Shown piece after piece: positions 52,237-60,126 of a stretch of 64,000 nt of DNA. The notes under the pieces were generated by a model. The model was not told where the DNA came from. It did not search any database and worked only from the letters and a program-made list of their open reading frames with translations. Every line of letters begins with the position of its first letter. Position 1 is the stretch's first letter. Position numbers and translations under genes: made by a program. Origin of the DNA: an uncultured Muribaculaceae bacterium (lineage in GTDB: Bacteria; Bacteroidota; Bacteroidia; Bacteroidales; Muribaculaceae); the NCBI GenBank assembly GCA_958436175.1, contig CAUBJF010000002.1:401182-465181 (forward strand). Reading direction: 5' to 3'.

Positions 52237-54768
52237 TTAGAAACGGTACTGGATGGAGGCAAGTATGCTTCTTTGTCTTATACCGAAGTGATGTTCTGAA
52301 CGCGAAAGGGTACCATAGTTGATGTATTGATAAGTGCGTCTATTCAAAAGATTATTGGCTGTCAATGACAGACGTACATTGCCGTTAGCTCTCCATACAG
52401 CCGACGCATCAAGAAGTACCAGATTGGAGGTATTCCCCTCGGGAAATTTGGTAAGGAAATGCTCCGCTCCCACAGTAAATTGCACGTAATCATTGGGGAT
52501 TATGGTTGCAAAGATGTTTTGCCTGAAGTTATGGCAATTGTTGACTATATCATTTATTTTCAGTTTTGAGAATCCATAACTTGCCTCGTAGTTGACAGAG
52601 AGCCATCTTGTGATGCTCCCTTTGAAATATGGTTTCACTCCTGTTGCAATCTGTCGGTAGTGTACCACCTTATTATCGCGCATGGATGATGCGGACGACA
52701 CAGAAGCATCCATATCACAGCCAACCACCATCTTGCTGTGACCAAGACCTTTGCTGAATCCACCCTTGGCATGCCATGAATCATTGTTGTTCAAATGGTC
52801 AGCATAGGTCGATACAATGAAATCGCCGATGAATAACTGATTTGACATTATTGAACTGCGGTTATGATTATAGGATGCCGAGATGTTGAAGAACAGCGAC
52901 TTCAATGGATTGCGATAACGATATGAGATTGTAGCGGTAATATTCTGTGAATATTTGTCGGGGTTTTCGGCAATGAAAAGATTGCGGTAATCTGAAAGCA
53001 CCGGAACCGTGATATTCATATAAGGCTGTGGCGAGCCGAAGCTATAAGCTGCCGAAGCGGAAATATCCGATTTCGCCGTCAGTTGACGCTTGACGTACAG
53101 CCGTGGCGAAGCATTAATATAGTCATGCTGACCTGCGATTGAATAGTGAAGCCATTTCAAAGGGATATTAAACGAAGCACGCCAGCCGTTACGTTCATAA
53201 TCCACTTGCGGGGTAGCATAAAGATTTGACAGGAATGCTTCGTGAATTCCGGTATTGTCAAATTCACCAAGTCCGTTAAGTGTGCTGTTCATACGGTGAT
53301 AGTCGAGGTCAAGTCCGCCAGATACATAAAATTTCCAGAAACGTGTCATCTTTCCGAATTTGGTTTCAGTGGTGCTTCGGAAATCGGTAGTGCCCAGACT
53401 CTGCTCCGCATTTTCAACCCCTGTTGTAATCAACCTATCCGGACGATGCTCAAAGGTATTGCGCGAAATAAGCGTAAACATTTTTTTCTCATTCCGCTTC
53501 ACAAGTTTCAGGTCGTTTTTGACAGAGAGACTCTTGCGACTGACGCGCTGTGTGAGGTCAAACGAGCCTGTTATTTCAGAGTTTGACTTATCATATACTC
53601 CAGCCACAGTAAATTTCTCCTTCAGATAGTAACCTCGCTTGTTTGTCTGACTGAAAAACTGTGCCGACAGATCATGAGTCTGTGTGTGTTGTGAATTATT
53701 TTGAACAAATTGAGGAATCTGACTACTGAAATAATCAGTAGTCATTCCCGAATTGTAGTCAAGACGGTCCCCCGCATAGTTAAACTTAAGACGCATCGAA
53801 GTGTCTCCGGACTTCCATGCCGTTATCGCGTTTGCAAGCCACGACAGATTGTCTCGTGTACGCTTCTCCGATAGTGGTGCGTTTACAATATCAGCAGAAA
53901 TATATTCAGGCCAAAGAGTTGAGGTATAATCTGAAGAGAACATATCGTCGAAATCATGCTCCTGTATCTCATTGGCCGGATTCCATCCGGTGTTGTCAGC
54001 TTTCAGGGTTATGATATTCTGATTCTTTGGGGCTATGCGCATTGTGTAGAGCGAACCGTCATATAGAAACGGCTGAACACCTGCCGCAGCCTGCGCTACG
54101 CCCACCCATCGACTTCGTGCATCCTCCTTCAGTTTGAGGTTTATACCCGCCTCTTCTGGGAATTCAATACCCTCGAGGGCCTTGACCGGCTGATGATTTT
54201 CCATTACCTCAACCGAGGCTACATCCTTATGCGAGATATTGTTTGTGGCAAGTCCATACTGACCGCCGATGAAATCATTTCCGTCAAGATAAAACTTATT
54301 GATGGGCTTACCTTGATATTTAATTGTACCGTCTTCCTCAACTTTTATACCCGGGAGCCGCTTGATGACATCTATGATGGCATTATCTTTGGCGTTGGCA
54401 TATTTAGCTACATTGAAGACTAATGTATCACCTTTGGCATATATGTCCGGAGCCTCCACTATAACATCGTTGAGTTGCGTAGCCTTAGGATTAAGACGCA
54501 CACAAGAAATATCGGCTGTTACAGGTAGAGAACATGACTCGTAACCAATGAAACGGAACGATATTGAGTCAGCACCTGCTTTGGGTGTTATGGCAAAGCG
54601 TCCTTCTTTATCGGTTGAAGCGAATGCACCTTTTAATTTCACGATACAACCGATTATCGGCTCATTAGTGTCTGCGTCAATAACCATGCCGCACAGTTCT
54701 CCCGGCCCTGCTTTTGCGGACAACAGACTGAAGAAAACACAAATTATAAAAGAACTGTATCTGTTCAT
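52237..54768 (-). CDS. TonB-receptor-like outer-membrane protein (second copy)
   Basis: An 843-residue outer-membrane protein with the same plan as the one at 2024-4624: signal peptide, carboxypeptidase-regulatory-like domain (about 25-105, GMVIDADTNEPIIGCIV), plug-like region (YAKGDTLVFNVAKY, KYQGKPINKFYLDGNDF, VMENHQPVKALEG, about 110-215) and a barrel ending SILASIQYRF. The plug aligns well with the first copy, the barrel less so, suggesting different cargo. Codon use looks AT-richer than the housekeeping genes. It overlaps the start-side GLPGLI gene by four bases and ends next to IS copy 1. Confidence 0.85.
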   Translation of the reverse strand: MNRYSSFIICVFFSLLSAKAGPGELCGMVIDADTNEPIIGCIVKLKGAFASTDKEGRFAITPKAGADSISFRFIGYESCSLPVTADISCVRLNPKATQLNDVIVEAPDIYAKGDTLVFNVAKYANAKDNAIIDVIKRLPGIKVEEDGTIKYQGKPINKFYLDGNDFIGGQYGLATNNISHKDVASVEVMENHQPVKALEGIEFPEEAGINLKLKEDARSRWVGVAQAAAGVQPFLYDGSLYTMRIAPKNQNIITLKADNTGWNPANEIQEHDFDDMFSSDYTSTLWPEYISADIVNAPLSEKRTRDNLSWLANAITAWKSGDTSMRLKFNYAGDRLDYNSGMTTDYFSSQIPQFVQNNSQHTQTHDLSAQFFSQTNKRGYYLKEKFTVAGVYDKSNSEITGSFDLTQRVSRKSLSVKNDLKLVKRNEKKMFTLISRNTFEHRPDRLITTGVENAEQSLGTTDFRSTTETKFGKMTRFWKFYVSGGLDLDYHRMNSTLNGLGEFDNTGIHEAFLSNLYATPQVDYERNGWRASFNIPLKWLHYSIAGQHDYINASPRLYVKRQLTAKSDISASAAYSFGSPQPYMNITVPVLSDYRNLFIAENPDKYSQNITATISYRYRNPLKSLFFNISASYNHNRSSIMSNQLFIGDFIVSTYADHLNNNDSWHAKGGFSKGLGHSKMVVGCDMDASVSSASSMRDNKVVHYRQIATGVKPYFKGSITRWLSVNYEASYGFSKLKINDIVNNCHNFRQNIFATIIPNDYVQFTVGAEHFLTKFPEGNTSNLVLLDASAVWRANGNVRLSLTANNLLNRRTYQYINYGTLSRSEHHFGIRQRSILASIQYRF

Positions 54769-55646
54769 TTTTTCCAGTCGCGTTCAAGATAATCGAAAGG
54801 CAATTCTATAGGGTCGTAAGCATCAAGCGACGGATTGCCGGCTCCATCGGTGACCGTTATATGTTCACCCGTAGTGGCTTCATAATATGCATACGGATTT
54901 ATCTCATAGCGATGTCTGGCATCGTAATAACCTTGGCGGTCGGTTTTGTTAAATGGCACTTTGTAGATAGTTATGGGTCGGTCGGCCTTTGACTTGATAC
55001 CTATACACTCAAATGTATAGTGGCCATCCGCATCCGAAGCCTTCATTATGAGTCCCGGAAGCCCATGGAGTTTCCACGGACCATCCGTCAGCGGAATATC
55101 CTCGGTGTAGAATACAGCCCACTCTCTTCCACGGAATTTACATCTGGCACTTTGACATTCATAGCCGAGTACCGTGGCGACTGAATCGGTAAGTTCCCAG
55201 TCAAGCGACGGCATTTCCTCTTCATATCGGAACCAGTCCTGACAAATTTTCTCGGTATGGGTTAGGCGACCTGCAGGATAGTTCTTGTAGATAGTCATGA
55301 ATTCGCCTGTGCTGAGTTTACCCTCTATGGCGGCATCAGCTATCTGTTCTTGAGTAGAACGCATAAGGATTGAATCGACGGTTAGATTCTTGTAGCTTGA
55401 GAACTTCGACAGACCGTTGGGACCAATCTGGAGCAACATGTTGTCGCTGGATATGATATCTTCAAGCGACCCGGTGGTGTCAACACAGCAGCGGTAGTCA
55501 TAGACGAATTCCATGTCTTCGGGAGCGAGTGTTTCAGTCTCAGGAACCGAAGCCTGAAATATGCTGAGTTGACGGCGAACTATTTTGCCTGAAGCTATGG
55601 ATGTCGCAATGGCTCCGATGACGAATATCAAAAAAATTTTCTTCAT
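54765..55646 (-). CDS. GLPGLI family protein (second copy)
   Basis: A 293-residue secreted protein with an N-terminal signal peptide (MKKIFLIFVIGAIATSIASG). The motif LHGLPGLIMKASDADGHYTF lies near 204-223, and AVFYTEDIPLTDGPWKLHG precedes it as in the first copy (AWFTPEIPLPFGPYKFGG). It is the first gene of a two-gene unit with the receptor, with ATGA overlap; in the first cassette the order is reversed. Divergent from the histidine kinase gene, 174 bp away. Function unknown; co-operation with the receptor is inferred from repeated linkage. Confidence 0.85.
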   Translation of the reverse strand: MKKIFLIFVIGAIATSIASGKIVRRQLSIFQASVPETETLAPEDMEFVYDYRCCVDTTGSLEDIISSDNMLLQIGPNGLSKFSSYKNLTVDSILMRSTQEQIADAAIEGKLSTGEFMTIYKNYPAGRLTHTEKICQDWFRYEEEMPSLDWELTDSVATVLGYECQSARCKFRGREWAVFYTEDIPLTDGPWKLHGLPGLIMKASDADGHYTFECIGIKSKADRPITIYKVPFNKTDRQGYYDARHRYEINPYAYYEATTGEHITVTDGAGNPSLDAYDPIELPFDYLERDWKK

Positions 55647-55680
55647 ATCGATTGAGTTTTGTTGATTACGATTGACGCTG

Positions 55681-55688
55681 CAAAGTTA
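55681..55688 (-). promoter_or_regulatory. -7 promoter box of the second GLPGLI/receptor unit
   Basis: On the minus strand TAACTTTG, matching TAnnTTTG, 35 bp upstream of the GLPGLI start. It faces the histidine kinase gene across 174 bp, so the two-component pair probably controls this unit. Confidence 0.5.
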
Positions 55689-55820
55689 TCTCAATACAAG
55701 GCCTTGCACCGAAAATAATCATTACTCAAATATTATGGAATTATTACTAAATTATTACTGTCAGGCAAATAGCTTGACACACAGGCATTATATGCGGTGA
55801 TTATTTTGTAATTTTACATC

Positions 55821-57320
55821 ATGGAAAAAAGGATAAAGACATTATATATTGTCACCATCATCGCGATCCTTGCATTCTTAGGGATGCAGGTCTATTGGTT
55901 GTATGGAAGATATGAATTTTCGTTGATTGAATATGAGCGAAATCTTAGCGAACAGATCGAGAAGTGTGTGGATGAATATAACGCAATCAGGGAAACAAGT
56001 GCTAATAACTGGACTGATCCCTTGAAAAATGCAGCAAAAGATAAAGAGGAGGCAATCTCCTTTCCAACATTTTCATTGCAGCAGGAATATGGTGATACTG
56101 TAAAAACGAGTCGCACATCAAAAATCTACACCTATCTCTTTTCCGCACATGAGCTTCTTGGTTTGGAACCGGGATCGCCTCTTACTAAAGACAAAAAAAC
56201 GAAGGCAGTCGAGTTGGCTCAAATTCAGGCTGTTGCACCTGTAGACTCGATGACATTCGATGCGTCAGGAGCAAAGGATGAGAACGAGGCATGGATTGCT
56301 ACGAAAAATGTTCAGACCGACCGCAAACATCCTTTTTCAGTAGAAGAGATTGACTCCATATTAAATAAGTCCGAGATAGAAGCCCGGATAAGTCTGGCCA
56401 AGACCGATTCTATGATATGGGAAACAACCGTAAGATATAATACATCGGTGTTTGCACCAGACCTTGCCGTGACAATACCTTACTCGCAGTTGCAAGGGAA
56501 AACTGTCTGTATTGTATGCGAGATAAATCCTTTAGACGTTCTGCCCGGCATGTGGCAGACGCTTGTTATCACTTTGTTGGTATCCGTCTTACTTATTGTT
56601 TGCCTTGTTCTTCAATTTTCCACAGTATTGAAACTTTCTCGTCTTGACAAAATGCGTAAAAGTTTCATAACCACGATGATTCATGAACTTAAACGCCCCA
56701 TATCCACATTGAAGATGTGCGTGTCGGGACTTGACAATGAGCGGATGCTCGGTAACAAGGATATCAGAAAGGAACTGCTGACAGAGACCCGCAACGCTCT
56801 CGACAATCTCTCAGCCTATTTCTCTAAACTCCGCGACATCACTTTCAACAACGTCGAGCAGATTCCGCTTAATATTCAGAGTGTAAATCTCCACGATTTG
56901 TTTGGCACAGTTGCCGACGCAACAGTTCAGCCATCAGGAAAGACTGTAATCGTCAACAATAAAATTAATCCTGAGGTTATTGTCTCGGTAGACCGCGCAC
57001 ATCTCTACAATATACTCAATAACCTTGTTGAAAATGCTGTCAAATATTCCGGGTCGGAAGTGGAAATCAATGCCTCGGCTACGGAGAGTGTGGGATTTGT
57101 CGAACTTATGGTTAGCGATAACGGCAATGGCATTCCATCCGGCGATCTGAAACATATATTCCAACGATTCTATCGTGGAAAGGCTTCATCTGGTGAGCAA
57201 CCCGGCATGGGGCTTGGACTCGCGTATGTCAGACTTCTTGTTGAAGCGCACGGTGGAGTCATTTCTGTTCAGAGTACTGAGGGGAAAGGCTCATGTTTCA
57301 CCATAAAATTACCGCAATGA
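55821..57320 (+). CDS. Sensor histidine kinase, RprX-like
   Basis: A 499-residue membrane sensor kinase. One helix near 8-26, a periplasmic region of about 220 residues with no domain I can name, a second helix near 246-268, then the kinase core: phospho-acceptor His in MIHELKRPISTLK (about 288), N box NILNNLVENAVKYS (near 395), DNGNGIPSGD and GMGLGLAYVRLL (ATP lid and G box). The layout resembles Bacteroides RprX. Its stop overlaps the response regulator start (ATGA). It likely senses an envelope signal linked to the neighbouring receptor/GLPGLI unit. Confidence 0.9.
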   Translation: MEKRIKTLYIVTIIAILAFLGMQVYWLYGRYEFSLIEYERNLSEQIEKCVDEYNAIRETSANNWTDPLKNAAKDKEEAISFPTFSLQQEYGDTVKTSRTSKIYTYLFSAHELLGLEPGSPLTKDKKTKAVELAQIQAVAPVDSMTFDASGAKDENEAWIATKNVQTDRKHPFSVEEIDSILNKSEIEARISLAKTDSMIWETTVRYNTSVFAPDLAVTIPYSQLQGKTVCIVCEINPLDVLPGMWQTLVITLLVSVLLIVCLVLQFSTVLKLSRLDKMRKSFITTMIHELKRPISTLKMCVSGLDNERMLGNKDIRKELLTETRNALDNLSAYFSKLRDITFNNVEQIPLNIQSVNLHDLFGTVADATVQPSGKTVIVNNKINPEVIVSVDRAHLYNILNNLVENAVKYSGSEVEINASATESVGFVELMVSDNGNGIPSGDLKHIFQRFYRGKASSGEQPGMGLGLAYVRLLVEAHGGVISVQSTEGKGSCFTIKLPQ

Positions 57321-58003
57321 TGAAGTCAATAAAAATACTCTTAGTCGATGATGACATCAAAAACTCAATGCTGCTCAAGCGATTTATCGAGGCGGAAGGT
57401 TATGAAGTCATTTATGCCAACAACGGAAAGGTAGGCTTGGAGATGTATCGTGAATGTCATCCCAACCTGATTCTGCTTGACATAAATATGCCTGAGCTTG
57501 ATGGATTTGAGATGGCAAAGATTATCCGCCAGAACGACAAGAAGGTAATCATTTTCTTCCTTACTGACCGAACTGACAAAGTGGACCGTCTTCATGGATT
57601 TTCACTTAAAGGAAATGACTATATCCCGAAACCGTTTTATCCTGAAGAACTGATTGCTAAGATTAACGAGCGGTTTGAAAGTATGACAGTTAATCAAGAT
57701 GTGGAATATCAACTCGGGCAAACTGTTTTCCGCCCCAACCTTTCAGCCTTGACTTTTAACGGTGATACACATTCACTGTCAGTGCGTCAAACAGAAATAC
57801 TCCAGATTCTTGCTGAAAATATCGGTAAGCCGGTGGAGCGTGATGTCATACTCGAAAAAATATGGGGTGACACAAGCTATTCTAACTCTCTTGCTCTCAA
57901 TGTGCAAATTTCATACATCCGCCGACTTATTGCGGATCCTTCAGTCTCAATTACATCAATCAAAAAGAAAGGATATATTTTATCTATTATACCTGTTGGG
58001 TGA
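57317..58003 (+). CDS. OmpR-type response regulator, RprY-like, with IS-derived stop
   Basis: A 228-residue regulator: receiver domain (ILLVDDDIKNS, phospho-Asp in LILLDINMPE near residue 55, and IPKPFYPEEL with the conserved lysine) and a winged-helix DNA-binding domain (LSVRQTEILQILAE, IWGDTSYSNSLALNVQISYIRRLI, split). The start at 57317 gives a four-base overlap with the kinase; a longer in-frame start lies within the kinase gene. The final residues PVG and the stop codon come from the left end of IS copy 2. The domain's last strand (KKKGYIL) is intact, so the protein should still work. Confidence 0.9.
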   Translation: MMKSIKILLVDDDIKNSMLLKRFIEAEGYEVIYANNGKVGLEMYRECHPNLILLDINMPELDGFEMAKIIRQNDKKVIIFFLTDRTDKVDRLHGFSLKGNDYIPKPFYPEELIAKINERFESMTVNQDVEYQLGQTVFRPNLSALTFNGDTHSLSVRQTEILQILAENIGKPVERDVILEKIWGDTSYSNSLALNVQISYIRRLIADPSVSITSIKKKGYILSIIPVG

Positions 58004-59016
58004 ATTAGATTAGTGAATATTTTATCTGCCCAACCGGACGATGATTAACGAAATTGACATATTTCATGAACGTCAAAGCTGCGATTTTACCTGCCATGCG
58101 GGTAAAAAGACCGCAGGAATGTTTTGCGTAGTTTCGTATCATCATAAGATTATCGTTGAGCTGGGAGAATACGGTTTCTATGCGTTTGCGGAATCTCTTG
58201 TATGCCCATACTGGCGACGCCAGTTTTTCTGGTTCAGCCGATATGGGACCTCAAGAGTAATTTCAGCTGTTTCAAAGAGTTTTTTCTGCACCTCAGCGCT
58301 AAGATAGCCTTTGTCACCGAGCATCATGCAGTCGTGATGTTCCCAGCGAACATCCTTGAGATAATGGAGGTCATGAACGCTTGCCGCCGTCATGTCATAA
58401 GAATGCATGACACCGCGTATGCCGCAGACTGCATGGAGCTTATATCCATAATAGTGCAGCCTTTGCGAGGCGAAATATCCCCACTCCGGAGAAGCATCAG
58501 CATTGTCACGCCCCATTGCACAACGCTTCGCTCTTGCGTTCTGACAGACCTTTACGGGCTTGAAATCAATACAGAACACATCCTCGGAACCGTCAATGGA
58601 GACAGCCACATCCTTGCGAATTTCTTCGGCAAGCCGCGCCGTCAGCTTACGTCGGGCATTGAACTGCCGGCGGCTTATAAGGTTGGGCAAATCGTCCTTG
58701 CACTCATGGTGCAGACGATGCAAAAGGAGATTTTCACTGTCGAATCCAAAAGCCTCAGCCGTTATACCGAGAGGCACGACCTCGAGATCGGAGAACTTTG
58801 GAACAACACCGCATCGGGGCACATTCCCGAGTTCATTCACACGATTTCCGGCGAAATCCTTGCAGATTCCGAGGATTCTGACGAAATTTGCCATGAAATT
58901 GCGTATAAGCAGACAAATAGCATTCAACGGTTTGGTCACCATTAAATCACTAAAAATTAGCGACATGTGCAACTTTTTCATTTATAAATATTTGGATTCT
59001 TAATTCAACCAACGAG
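57991..59016 (-). mobile_element. IS982-like insertion sequence, copy 2
   Basis: A 1,026-bp copy of the element at 51188-52213 in the same orientation, with the same terminal inverted repeats. By eye the two are identical over the left 770 bp or so and differ at about 11 positions in the next 190 bp. It truncates the response regulator's end and stops 20 bp before the -7 box of the beta-lactamase-like gene. Confidence 0.88.
58005..58981 (-). pseudogene. IS982-family transposase in two frames, copy 2
   Basis: Same structure as copy 1: 267 residues (58178-58981) with D139 and D223, then a stop, with the catalytic-glutamate segment RKRIETVFSQL continuing in the -1 frame to 58005. Eight or so residues near the N-terminus differ from copy 1 (for example HMSLI for HISLI, DFAGNR for DLAQNR, VVPLG for IVALG). 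A shared break means both derive from one such element, or that the shift is programmed. Confidence 0.8.
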
Positions 59017-59035
59017 TGTATACTCTCTTTTTTTG

Positions 59036-59043
59036 TATTTTTG
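59036..59043 (+). promoter_or_regulatory. -7 promoter box of the beta-lactamase-like gene
   Basis: TATTTTTG matches TAnnTTTG, 22 bp upstream of the ATG at 59066. The place for a -33 TTTG (about 20 bp upstream) falls on the IS terminus at 59016, so the original -33 region has been replaced. Confidence 0.55.
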
Positions 59044-59065
59044 CAGAAACAATCAATACTGGATT

Positions 59066-60115
59066 ATGAAACTGCGATCTATCATATTATCATTACTCCT
59101 ACTCATCATAGCTCCGGCAGTCTGCGGAACGAATATGGCTTCAAAACTCCACAAGAAGCTCAAAGATGCTATCGGTTACGACAATATAGGTGTAGCTGTA
59201 ATCACTTCGCAGGGCGATGTCGTCCAAGTCAATGGCGACGCTTATTTCCCCCTTCAAAGTGTCATGAAATTCCATCAGGCTATCGCTTTGGGAAGAAAAG
59301 TTGGCTATCCGGCCATCGTCAACGACAGCGTTCACGTCGAACCCACCGACCTTCTATCCGGCACATGGAGTCCGATGCGTTCGCAAAATAGAGAAGGCGG
59401 ATGGTACACTCTGCCTTCTCTCTTAGCTTACAGCCTCTTACTTAGTGATAATAACGCAGCCGACATCATTTTCGACCGATACATCAGTCCTGCGCAAGTC
59501 GACAGCATAGTTAGGCACACAACTCCAGCCCGCGATTTTGCAATCGTCCATAACGAAGCAGAGATGAACGCAGATCCTCTTTTGAGTCTCGAAAATTACT
59601 CTACTCCTCTCGACTGTGCCCGGCTATTCGACTATGTCTTCAATACGGACTCTACCGAGGCTTTGGGCGTGATAAAGGACATACTTGCTGAAGGTACACG
59701 CACGGGGACATCCCGACTTCCGGCGGGTATTCCCAACGACAAGGGTATGATTTTCCATAAAACAGGGACAGGTTTCGGAGCCATCAATGACGCTGGAGTC
59801 GTCTACTATGAGCTCCCGGACGGCAACTACGCATCGTACACTATAGCCGTGTTCACATACGGCTTCGAAGACCCTATTGAAGCCGAAAAACGCATAGCTG
59901 AAATTTCGGCAATAGTCTGGCAGGAACATATACTAACCGCCCTGAATAATGTCGCCGAAAGGGTTGTCCTCCCGACAACTACGCGAAATCGAAATGTTCC
60001 CGAACCCGAAAGACCGAACTTCCTTGCCTCCTTAGGCGGAGCGCTTGCCGGTGCTATTCTCGAAGAGGCCTTTGAAAGAGCAATTGAATCCGGGATCGAT
60101 TCTATTATAAAATAA
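59066..60115 (+). CDS. Class A beta-lactamase-like serine hydrolase with C-terminal extension
   Basis: A 349-residue exported protein (signal peptide about 1-21). Active-site motifs of subclass A2-type beta-lactamases are intact: S65-V-M-K68 (QSVMKFH), SDN at 127-129, EAEMN at 164-168 in the omega loop, and KTG at 232-234. Beta-lactam hydrolysis is therefore plausible; a peptidoglycan or other hydrolase role cannot be excluded. After the domain (ending near 290) there is an unusual tail of about 60 residues with a proline-rich piece (VPEPERPN) and a glycine/alanine-rich helix (LGGALAGAILEEAF). It lies 49 bp right of IS copy 2 and converges with nifJ, 11 bp away. Confidence 0.85.
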   Translation: MKLRSIILSLLLLIIAPAVCGTNMASKLHKKLKDAIGYDNIGVAVITSQGDVVQVNGDAYFPLQSVMKFHQAIALGRKVGYPAIVNDSVHVEPTDLLSGTWSPMRSQNREGGWYTLPSLLAYSLLLSDNNAADIIFDRYISPAQVDSIVRHTTPARDFAIVHNEAEMNADPLLSLENYSTPLDCARLFDYVFNTDSTEALGVIKDILAEGTRTGTSRLPAGIPNDKGMIFHKTGTGFGAINDAGVVYYELPDGNYASYTIAVFTYGFEDPIEAEKRIAEISAIVWQEHILTALNNVAERVVLPTTTRNRNVPEPERPNFLASLGGALAGAILEEAFERAIESGIDSIIK

Positions 60116-60126
60116 AGCTTACTACC

